IMG/VR virus record: IMGVR_UViG_3300045741_000329
Coordinates: 1-38,166 of that record
From: a virus
DNA: 38,166 nt
Reading direction: 5' to 3' (one strand)
Each line of letters begins with the position of its first letter. The first letter of the stretch is position 1. The notes beneath the pieces were generated by a model. That model was not told the origin of the DNA. It searched no databases and saw only the letters and a program-made list of their open reading frames with translations. The position numbers and the translations under genes are program-made. Shown here piece after piece: positions 1-4,731 of this stretch.

Positions 1-53
1 GCCCCCAAACCACCAACTTTGGGGGGGGGGCGAAAAAAAACACAACTCAATAA
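1..53. other. Contig-edge low-complexity hairpin
   Basis: The window opens with an 8-bp perfect inverted repeat (CCCCCAAA at 2-9, TTTGGGGG at 18-25). It sits inside a run of ten G (21-30), and eight A follow at 33-40. No gene is visible here. Homopolymer runs at the very edge of a contig are often assembly artefacts, so I would not interpret the sequence biologically without reads. Confidence 0.5.
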
Positions 54-221
54 TCATCCTTTGGTTACGACAGTGAAGCCGGGAATATTCTCTTGCTCCT
101 CTTTCGTGAAGTTATTAGCGAGTACTTTTTTGCAGACGCCGCACTTTTCTTTCACGAGACAGAAGCCTATCCACGTACACACTCTTCTGCTCATCGGATG
201 GCGACATATTTTCTTCTTCAT
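54..221 (-). CDS. Small Cys-rich, probably zinc-binding protein (55 aa)
   Basis: This 55-codon frame starts at ATG 221, overlapping the TGA of the upstream gene by four bases (ATGA), which favours a coupled, real gene. The protein is basic, begins MKKKICRHPMSRRVC and carries a later CGVC motif, so Cys6, His8, Cys15 and the downstream cysteines could bind one zinc ion. No family was recognised. Its stop at 54-56 is followed only by the low-complexity contig edge, so downstream context is missing. It lies in the part of the window (1-334) that looks like an alternative version of the right-end region, and it may be an allele present in only some genomes. Confidence 0.6.
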   Translation of the reverse strand: MKKKICRHPMSRRVCTWIGFCLVKEKCGVCKKVLANNFTKEEQENIPGFTVVTKG

Positions 222-526
222 ACACACAATGAGAGAGTGGATAATGGTGCGCCTGTTGCTTTTTGAGGTTGGGTGGGTTGTGGCTGTGTAGCGAGTGGCG
301 TTACTCGTTCAGCTCGGCGCATTGCTACCATTGAGTTGTGATTTTTGCCGCAGCGACCATCACACTTCACGGCTTTGAGGTAGTAGCCTTTCTCTTTGAG
401 GTAGCCGAGATTCAACTCGCTGATTCGTTTCCTGTGGTCGCGCATGTACTCATACTCTGTGCTGCAATGAAACTTCATATCTCTGTGGATTTCTAGGAGT
501 TGTTCGTGTTGGCGTGAGAGCTTCAT
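218..526 (-). CDS. Hypothetical Cys-containing protein with a swapped C-terminus (102 aa)
   Basis: Residues 1-64 (MKLSRQHEQLLEIHRDMKF to GRCGKNHN) hold a charged helical N-terminus and a KCDGRCGKNH motif that could bind a metal. Codons for about residues 28-64 lie in the 110-bp block repeated at the right end of the window. After NHN the two copies diverge. This copy continues with a Gln/Pro-rich tail ending in TGAPLSTLSLCV, which resembles the TGAPLSNQ tail of the gene at 37437-37622. The gene therefore looks like a recombinant of two loci of the same operon. It starts 7 nt after the upstream stop and overlaps the next start by ATGA. Function unknown. Confidence 0.65.
   Translation of the reverse strand: MKLSRQHEQLLEIHRDMKFHCSTEYEYMRDHRKRISELNLGYLKEKGYYLKAVKCDGRCGKNHNSMVAMRRAERVTPLATQPQPTQPQKATGAPLSTLSLCV
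335..444. repeat. 110-bp direct repeat, left copy
   Basis: This block is identical, base for base, to 38057-38166, the last 110 bases of the window. Flanks on the left side of both copies differ. It codes for residues of the NLGYLKEKG/KCDGRC protein. An identical block at a contig end usually means a circular or circularly permuted molecule or a repeat that stopped assembly; here it lies 334 bases inside the left end. Confidence 0.95.
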
Positions 527-533
527 GTGGTGG

Positions 534-902
534 TTAGTCTACCTGAGCCCAGTCAATGATCTTATCTACGTTTATCATCGCTGCTCCCATAATTTTATCA
601 TAATAATCATCGAATGAGATGGCCGACCCTGCATTTACCCACCTCTTGTATATGAGACTCCGGAGCAGTACTGAATTCGATCTGGTGTCCTTCGCTTTTA
701 TAGTCTCTCCGAGCTCATTGAGCAGTTCCACTTTCACCGGCTTAAAGGCGTATATACGAGAGATTGTTCCGTCATCGTTGTCTGAGTCTGTTGCGGTCCG
801 GACGGATCCTGACAGGGCAATGTGATAGTTCTGCCCTATGTCGATTGCTTTCGGGAGTTCGGCCTTTCCTGTCAACTTGAGTATATAGCTTGAGATTTCC
901 AT
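534..902 (-). CDS. Hypothetical protein (122 aa)
   Basis: The predicted product is acidic, with alternating beta-type segments in the first 85 residues (KVELLNELGETIKAK) and a helical C-terminus ending in DKIIDWAQVD. No Cys cluster, membrane segment or catalytic motif is visible, and I do not recognise the family. A small single-strand-binding or accessory recombination role would fit its place after the annealing protein and exonuclease, but that is inference only. The start at 902 is fixed by a TAG-T-ATG junction with the tiny gene at 904-987, and AGGAAG lies about 9 nt upstream. It belongs to the leftward early operon. Confidence 0.7.
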   Translation of the reverse strand: MEISSYILKLTGKAELPKAIDIGQNYHIALSGSVRTATDSDNDDGTISRIYAFKPVKVELLNELGETIKAKDTRSNSVLLRSLIYKRWVNAGSAISFDDYYDKIMGAAMINVDKIIDWAQVD

Positions 903-903
903 A

Positions 904-987
904 CTATTTTTTCTTCCTCGGTACCCCTATCTTCTTATGTATTTTGGGAATTACTTTGGGATATATTCCTTTGAGCTTGCTTTTCAT
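904..987 (-). CDS. Tiny highly basic peptide (27 aa)
   Basis: Between the exonuclease gene and the 122-aa gene lies a 27-codon frame reading MKSKLKGIYPKVIPKIHKK and ending VPRKKK. It fills the gap exactly: its ATG follows the exonuclease stop by one base (TAA-T-ATG) and its TAG precedes the next ATG by one base. That spacing matches other gene junctions on this strand and argues that it is translated. About ten of the 27 residues are Lys or Arg, so nucleic-acid binding is possible. A second tiny basic gene lies at 16073-16153. Function unknown. Confidence 0.55.
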   Translation of the reverse strand: MKSKLKGIYPKVIPKIHKKIGVPRKKK

Positions 988-988
988 A

Positions 989-1837
989 TTATTCATCCTT
1001 TGTCGCCCAGAAACCCGTAAGCTTATCGAATTCGAATAGCGCCTTGGCCGCGAGGAATCCTTTGAAATCACGGTCCATGTTCTTCGGATCTTCGTCTAGG
1101 AATTTCGCCTCGAATACCTTGTATGGCGGGTACTGTATCGGATCACGGCCCCTCCGTACACGATTCTGGTTCTTCAGCACCATTCGGGCTTCGTATTCCT
1201 TTTCTGTTTCCTTTGCGAGTCTGATCAGCCATCTGCCGGCGTACTTTTTGCCTGACTCTTCTTCGTCTGCCTTCACGTACGCAGCGGTCTGCATATAGAA
1301 CTCGTTATACATTCCACTCGAGGTCTTTATATCGAGGAGACAGAGTTTGCCGTTTACCTTCGCTTCGATGTCCATTTTGCCGATGTAGTCATGCTTCTTG
1401 GAGTATACGACACGCTCGGACGAAATGAACTTGACCTTGTTCTCCGTTTCCCATTCTAGGAATGCTGTTACCCCAATCTGTGCCTCCCTACGCTCTGGCA
1501 TGTCAGGTTTCTCGCCTTTTATGTACTGCTCAACCCACTTATGTACCTCGTCTCCGACAGCCGCAGCCTCTGCCTTCCTCTCTTCGTGGATGGTAGATCC
1601 GGTAAATATATGCTCTTCGGTAATTCCGTCCTTTAGTGCGTCGAGCAGATAATTCCTGTATAACTCAGTTGCCCAGATTATGAGTCCGGGGCTCTTATCC
1701 TTTATGCCGCAATAGGTAGTAACTCCTGTCTTCCTTTTTCCTCCCACGTAGTACATATGACGCTTCGGCTTTTCATCCGTGGGACCGAGGAACTTTCCTT
1801 TCACCTTGCCTTTATAGAGTTCAAATTCAATTTCCAT
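989..1837 (-). CDS. PD-(D/E)XK exonuclease, Cas4/RecB-like (282 aa)
   Basis: The protein carries the ordered motifs of the PD-(D/E)XK nuclease superfamily: GDEVH with His99, then Glu141, Asp156 in GKMDIEA, the core Asp169-Ile-Lys171 in LLDIKTSS, and Gln183 in the MQTAAY helix. This is the RecB/Cas4/lambda-exonuclease-like layout. It probably degrades one strand of double-stranded DNA ends to expose the tails used by the Rad52-like annealing protein encoded immediately upstream in transcription (junction TAA-T-ATG). Together they form a two-component phage recombination system. No Cys iron-sulphur cluster like that of Cas4 is seen (a single Cys43 and Cys166), so it is more likely an exonuclease than a Cas4. 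C-terminal residues 200-282 show no motif. Confidence 0.85.
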   Translation of the reverse strand: MEIEFELYKGKVKGKFLGPTDEKPKRHMYYVGGKRKTGVTTYCGIKDKSPGLIIWATELYRNYLLDALKDGITEEHIFTGSTIHEERKAEAAAVGDEVHKWVEQYIKGEKPDMPERREAQIGVTAFLEWETENKVKFISSERVVYSKKHDYIGKMDIEAKVNGKLCLLDIKTSSGMYNEFYMQTAAYVKADEEESGKKYAGRWLIRLAKETEKEYEARMVLKNQNRVRRGRDPIQYPPYKVFEAKFLDEDPKNMDRDFKGFLAAKALFEFDKLTGFWATKDE

Positions 1838-1838
1838 A

Positions 1839-2588
1839 TTATTTCCGTGGAGCTACTTTCTGGCAGTTCCGACACAACGCCTTTCCCCATAACTTTTTTG
1901 AGAAGTTTGATTCCTCTTCCGTTATCTCATTACCATCGGGGCATCCGCTTCTCGAAGCACCGTGACAGTACAATTCCTTCACTGGACCGTCTACTGGCGC
2001 AGTAGGCTTTGGCTGAGTGGGTACGTTTGCCGGATCTTTACCTGATTCCTGTTTGTAGTCAGTCTTCCCGTATATGTCTCGTGCGATACCGAGCATAGAG
2101 GCACACTTTTTTAGTGCGTCTGACGATGCCCCCTTCAGGTCGTTACCGTAATCGAGGTTACCTCCTGATTTTAGCTGTTTTACGTCAGAGCGACCGAATT
2201 GAGTCTTCGTAATTGTGTGTTTCCCATCTGCGCTCCGGACGGTCAACTTTCCGAGTACCCATACATGATTTGATTCCTTGCCGTGTTCTATGATCTCGAA
2301 ATCCCAGTTCCAACCGAACACGTAGTCGAGAACCCTCTGAACATACGAGATAGTCACGTAATCGAAGGTCCCTCCACCCTTCCCAGGGCGCTTGTATACG
2401 TGTTGTGGGGGTGTTTTCTCTACCATGCGGACCAACTGATCACCTGTCAGCCATGTCTTAGGTATTGTGAGCTTTCTACCGTCTCGCAATGGCTCCGATA
2501 GGTCTGAGGTTGTGGGGGTAGTGTTCTGATCCACACGAACGACTATCTCATGCTTTACGGTGCTCGCTGTTTTCTTCGTTTTCTTCAT
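1839..2588 (-). CDS. Rad52/22-family single-strand annealing protein with zinc ribbon (249 aa)
   Basis: Residues about 62-175 match the Rad52/Rad22 annealing core: YVQRVLDYVFGWNWDFEII, a beta-sheet stretch, then NDLKGASSDALKKCASMLG, the hallmark helix of the family. Such proteins coat single strands and anneal complementary DNA. The C-terminus adds four cysteines (208, 216, 239, 242) that look like a zinc ribbon joined by a Pro-rich linker (184-203). It pairs with the exonuclease at 989-1837. The start ATG overlaps the stop of the upstream 58-aa gene (ATGA). The N-terminal 40 residues are Lys/Thr-rich and probably flexible. Confidence 0.85.
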   Translation of the reverse strand: MKKTKKTASTVKHEIVVRVDQNTTPTTSDLSEPLRDGRKLTIPKTWLTGDQLVRMVEKTPPQHVYKRPGKGGGTFDYVTISYVQRVLDYVFGWNWDFEIIEHGKESNHVWVLGKLTVRSADGKHTITKTQFGRSDVKQLKSGGNLDYGNDLKGASSDALKKCASMLGIARDIYGKTDYKQESGKDPANVPTQPKPTAPVDGPVKELYCHGASRSGCPDGNEITEEESNFSKKLWGKALCRNCQKVAPRK

Positions 2589-2761
2589 ACATTTTTTGTT
2601 TGAGTAGTAATCTGGTTCGTCTCGAAGAATTCTTTGAAGTCACCGCGACTCATTTCCTCTACTTTGAACATTTCAGTGCGACCATTATGATGCGTGATTG
2701 CGACAAGTTTAGAGTCTTTATAGTGGCACAGGACCGCCTCTTCATTGGTTACCAGTTCCAT
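2585..2761 (-). CDS. Hypothetical small protein (58 aa)
   Basis: This frame opens MELVTNEEAVLCHYKDSKLV and continues through a KVEEMSRGDFKEFF helix. It fills the gap between the lysozyme-like gene and the Rad52-like gene, starting one base after the former's TAG (TAGTATG) and overlapping the latter's ATG by ATGA. Both junctions support translation. The predicted fold is two or three strands followed by a helix; no motif or family is recognised. Coupling to the annealing protein suggests an accessory recombination role, which is inference only. Confidence 0.7.
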   Translation of the reverse strand: MELVTNEEAVLCHYKDSKLVAITHHNGRTEMFKVEEMSRGDFKEFFETNQITTQTKNV

Positions 2762-2762
2762 A

Positions 2763-3314
2763 CTATTTAGAGAGTGAATTTATAATCTCCACCTTTGTCT
2801 TCGTATCGAGCTTCTTGGCGCAGTTCGCCCAGTTTGAATAACCGCCCTCCTGAAACAGAATGGTACGAGTAAGTTCTTTTGCTCGAGCGTGATCTATGGC
2901 GAGAGAGATAGCGTCTACCCTCGAGATATCATTGCCGGTGAACTGTTTCACGTAGTGCTGAATTGTCTTTATTTGATACTGCCATGCACCGATGCTCATC
3001 TGTGCGTTCGTGTCGAGAATGATGGTTGCATCCGGCTCCTTTACTCCTTTTGTCTCGCATCCGGCCAGTTCATCGAGTACAGTGTCCTGAGCTGCCTTTA
3101 TCTTATGTTCCATGATCTGAGCTGCCAGTTCGGTGCCTATAGAGTCAGCGCTCACATTTGTCGCTACCAGTTCCTTCGCTACCCAAGAATGTGACGCTAC
3201 CGCTGCACCGATCGTGAATAAGCACAATGACATCCCGACCTTCATCCATCGTCCGGTCGAGAACTTGCCACGTTGGTCCCTTATGGGTTTCCCCATGTAT
3301 GTAATTTTTTCCAT
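2763..3314 (-). CDS. Membrane-anchored lysozyme-like (transglycosylase-fold) protein (183 aa)
   Basis: Residues about 26-42 (VGMSLCLFTIGAAVASH) form one membrane segment after a short basic cytoplasmic tail. The outer part contains AGCETKGVK, then MSIGAWQYQIKTIQHYVKQ, then a helix bundle ending WANCAKKL. The Glu in CETKG with the later SIGAWQ stretch is the pattern of lysozyme/SLT-type folds seen in proteins of Patescibacteria and their phages. It would act on peptidoglycan outside the membrane. It is the first gene downstream of the leftward TTGCAA-type promoter, far from the endolysin, which hints at an early role (superinfection exclusion, DNA entry or envelope remodelling) rather than lysis. 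Catalysis is not proven. Confidence 0.6.
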   Translation of the reverse strand: MEKITYMGKPIRDQRGKFSTGRWMKVGMSLCLFTIGAAVASHSWVAKELVATNVSADSIGTELAAQIMEHKIKAAQDTVLDELAGCETKGVKEPDATIILDTNAQMSIGAWQYQIKTIQHYVKQFTGNDISRVDAISLAIDHARAKELTRTILFQEGGYSNWANCAKKLDTKTKVEIINSLSK

Positions 3315-3397
3315 AATATATTTTTATTCCTAATGTACCTCCTAGGTAACTGGCGGGAAGGGAGGCCGTGACCGCCCTATCGCTGTTACCGACTCAC

Positions 3398-3425
3398 ACT
3401 ATAGCAACCCCCTTGCAATTTGCAA
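3398..3425 (-). promoter_or_regulatory. Leftward early promoter
   Basis: On the minus strand a TTGCAA -35 box (3425-3420) and a TATAGT -10 box (3403-3398) are separated by 16 nt. Transcription would begin near 3391 and give a leader of about 75 nt before the lysozyme-like gene at 3314. The -35 box lies inside the palindrome at 3411-3427, so a bound repressor would block it. Confidence 0.6.
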
Positions 3426-3427
3426 GG
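3411..3427. promoter_or_regulatory. Operator-like palindrome 1 (CCTTGCAA-T-TTGCAAGG)
   Basis: This is a perfect 8-bp inverted repeat around a single central base. Its arms share the CTTGCAA/TTGCAAG core with the second palindrome at 3625-3651, and it covers the -35 box of the leftward promoter. Two related palindromes in one divergent control region are typical of repressor sites; which protein binds is unknown. Confidence 0.65.
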
Positions 3428-3445
3428 ACCGCTAACTGTGGAAAA

Positions 3446-3610
3446 CTAAACTATCTCGTTTTGCGGCTTATTCGCTACGTTTTTTAGATTATTGACTTTT
3501 TTTGATTTCAAACGTGGAATATTTTTAAAGTGATCGATGCCATGTTTCGCTAGTGTTGCGGTACCGCCGCGTTTACCGGCCTCGACGAAAAACTTCCGAG
3601 AAAATTTCAT
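3446..3610 (-). CDS. KGG-motif small basic protein (54 aa)
   Basis: Translation from ATG 3610 gives MKFSRKFFVEAGKRGGTATL, then AKHGIDHFKNI and a Lys-rich tail. The GKRGG-TATL-KHG-HF pattern is the KGG (stress-induced repeat) motif often found in short proteins of Patescibacteria and other bacteria. The upstream in-frame extension to 3676 crosses the operator and the opposite promoter, so I chose 3610. A possible -10 box (TACCCT, 3623-3618) ends 7 nt before this ATG, suggesting a leaderless message. The gene lies between the two TTGCAA palindromes, so it could be a regulator of this region, but no helix-turn-helix is evident. Confidence 0.6.
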   Translation of the reverse strand: MKFSRKFFVEAGKRGGTATLAKHGIDHFKNIPRLKSKKVNNLKNVANKPQNEIV

Positions 3611-3617
3611 GTGGCAT

Positions 3618-3646
3618 AGGGTATCATACTTGCAATCCCGTTGCAA
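3618..3646 (-). promoter_or_regulatory. Possible leftward promoter of the KGG gene
   Basis: On the minus strand TTGCAA (3646-3641) lies 17 nt before TACCCT (3623-3618), and the KGG gene's ATG is 7 nt further on. The -10 box is weak. It mirrors the rightward promoter on the same palindrome. Confidence 0.4.
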
Positions 3647-3651
3647 GTATG
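3625..3651. promoter_or_regulatory. Operator-like inverted repeat 2 (11-bp arms, 5-nt spacer)
   Basis: CATACTTGCAA (3625-3635) and TTGCAAGTATG (3641-3651) are perfect inverted repeats around TCCCG. Allowing one bulged base, the arms extend to 14 bp (3621 to 3654). The site lies between the divergent starts at 3610 (minus) and 3664 (plus), and both -35 boxes fall in its arms. It shares the CTTGCAA core with the palindrome at 3411-3427. Confidence 0.75.
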
Positions 3652-3657
3652 TACTAT
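3630..3657 (+). promoter_or_regulatory. Rightward promoter giving a leaderless start
   Basis: TTGCAA (3630-3635), a 16-nt spacer, TACTAT (3652-3657), then six bases and the ATG at 3664. Initiation at the usual 7 nt after the -10 box would place the first transcribed base at the A of the start codon. Confidence 0.55.
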
Positions 3658-3663
3658 GTGCAT

Positions 3664-3984
3664 ATGAAAAAAACACCGCTGAGGAAGATCGGAAAAGTCG
3701 GCGAGGCCAACATAGAAGCCCGTAAACGTATAGCCGTCATAGCCGAAGAGAAAGGACTGAACTACTGTGAATTGAACTTACCCGACATTTGTACAAGAAG
3801 GTGGCCACTTGCTCCCGCACATAGGCATAAGAGAGCATGGTACAAGGGAGACGTAGGCCTTTTATCAGACTTTAGCCAATGGGTCGCCGCCTGTCAGAGT
3901 TGCCACGACTTCATAGAACATAAACCCATGTTCACCGAAGAGTTATTTATCCAACTTCGCCCAAAAACAATCTTACCTAATTAA
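3664..3984 (+). CDS. HNH-type zinc endonuclease-like protein (106 aa)
   Basis: The product has Cys35 and Cys43 (CELNLPDIC), a basic LAPAHRHKR segment with His53 and His55, and Cys77-x2-Cys80-His81 (CQSCHDF). Two Cys pairs framing a His-rich segment is the layout of HNH/treble-clef nucleases found in phages, including NinG-like and packaging-associated forms. It probably binds zinc and nicks or cuts DNA. The frame is open further upstream (to 3553), but that would run through the operator, and the promoter places the transcript start at ATG 3664. No ribosome binding site is present, consistent with a leaderless message. It is first of the rightward unit; substrate unknown. Confidence 0.65.
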   Translation: MKKTPLRKIGKVGEANIEARKRIAVIAEEKGLNYCELNLPDICTRRWPLAPAHRHKRAWYKGDVGLLSDFSQWVAACQSCHDFIEHKPMFTEELFIQLRPKTILPN

Positions 3985-4011
3985 ATAAAACACACCTCTA
4001 GTAGAGAATGT

Positions 4012-4287
4012 ATGAAAGAAACAACATTTATTCCAACAGAAAGCATAAGCTATAAACTTTTGCGCCATGATACGAGTAAGGATATTTTTTATTATGAGGG
4101 CGGCTGGTGGATGTGCGGCGCGACTTACCGAGAATTAGAAGCCGACAGATTTAACAAAGAATACGGTGACAAACAAGTCTGGCTTGGAGAGTACAAAAAT
4201 ATGAACAATCGAGTTGTTTGTGCTCCGCGCCCAAATAAAGAGACAAAGGAAATTGAGTTAGATAAGTTTATTCTTCCAAGTTTTTAA
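4012..4287 (+). CDS. Hypothetical protein (91 aa)
   Basis: The protein opens MKETTFIPTESISYKLLRHD and has an aromatic middle (FYYEGGWWMCGATYRE) followed by WLGEYKNMNNRVV. It is probably a small cytosolic alpha/beta protein. I recognise no family. It is preceded by AGTAGAGAATGT, a motif also seen in front of two minus-strand genes near 37.87 and 38.04 kb. It follows the HNH gene by 27 nt and is likely on the same transcript. The tRNA begins 45 nt after its stop. Confidence 0.65.
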   Translation: MKETTFIPTESISYKLLRHDTSKDIFYYEGGWWMCGATYRELEADRFNKEYGDKQVWLGEYKNMNNRVVCAPRPNKETKEIELDKFILPSF

Positions 4288-4331
4288 TCCACCCCATATA
4301 AGAGAGTAATATATACTGATAAGGGGTAAAA

Positions 4332-4402
4332 TGCGGAGTAGTTTAATGGTAGAACGCAAGACCTTGGACCTTGCTATGTGGGTTCGATTCCTACCTCCGC
4401 AA
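4332..4402 (+). tRNA. tRNA, probably tRNA-Gln (anticodon TTG)
   Basis: A full cloverleaf folds: acceptor TGCGGAG/CTCCGCA (7 bp), D arm GTTT-AATGGTA-GAAC, anticodon stem CAAGA/CCTTG (4 bp plus an A-C mismatch next to the loop), and T arm GTGGG-TTCGATT-CCTAC. Base 4402 is the discriminator and CCA is not encoded. The loop CCTTGGA puts TTG (4364-4366) at the anticodon. Position 33 would then be C rather than the near-universal U, so shifting the reading to TGG (Pro) cannot be excluded. The D and T arms are convincing; amino-acid identity is not. Confidence 0.85.
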
Positions 4403-4443
4403 TAACAACTAACCTCTACTGGCGGTACAGGAGGATATTGTAT

Positions 4444-4462
4444 TCTCCGATGTGGAGATTTT
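4444..4462 (+). terminator. Weak possible terminator after the tRNA
   Basis: TCTCC (4444-4448) pairs with GGAGA (4454-4458) around GATGT and is followed by TTTT. Five base pairs is short, so this may be chance. Confidence 0.25.
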
Positions 4463-4717
4463 AAGGACTTTTCGTGGGAGAGCAGGTTTTGCACCTGTAA
4501 CTTGCGTTTCAGATATCACTCCGCGCAAATCCGACAAGGAATACTAGTCTACCCATTAGTAGATTTCACGCAGCCACGCGTAGTGCCGCCATCAAACTAA
4601 CCTCTCAACCTTTCACCTCGCACTCACCCCCGAAAAACCCTCAAAGACCATTATAACACCTCTTTACGGAATGAGTGTGTGGGGTTAGAGTTTTCCCCAT
4701 CCTCGCTACAGGGTATT

Positions 4718-4723
4718 TATAAT
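4718..4723 (+). promoter_or_regulatory. -10 box before the endolysin
   Basis: A perfect TATAAT lies 8 nt before a GTG codon (4732) in frame with the endolysin and 26 nt before its first ATG (4750). No good -35 box is seen. If this is the promoter, initiation near 4731 would make the GTG start nearly leaderless. Confidence 0.4.
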
Positions 4724-4731
4724 CCCCGATA

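Larger units (their letters stand above)
4403..4731. other. Non-coding stretch between tRNA and endolysin (329 bp)
   Basis: I find no convincing gene. Visible elements are a weak hairpin followed by TTTT (4444-4462), a CAGG/CCTG stem with a TTTTGCA loop at about 4487-4505 that resembles a tRNA arm but fits no cloverleaf, an 11-base repeat AACTAACCTCT (about 4407 and 4598), a C-rich tract (4600-4660), and a minus-strand extended -10 box (TGT-TATAAT, 4658-4650). A structured RNA is possible but unsupported. Confidence 0.4.

Noticed and set aside
1-40. Terminator or replication hairpin at the left edge
   Set aside because: The hairpin lies in homopolymer runs at a contig end and the T-run precedes it on the relevant strand; an artefact is more likely.
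3553-3663. Longer N-terminus for the HNH gene (start at 3553)
   Set aside because: The extension would be read through the operator and promoter and adds a low-quality basic stretch; ATG 3664 fits the promoter spacing.
4258-4494. 78-aa minus-strand frame over the tRNA
   Set aside because: It is antisense to a well-folded tRNA and has no family features.
4460-4545. Possible second tRNA (D-arm-like GGGAGAGC and CAGG-TTTTGCA-CCTG arm)
   Set aside because: No acceptor stem and no TTCRA T-loop can be placed on either strand at the right distance; only single arms fit.
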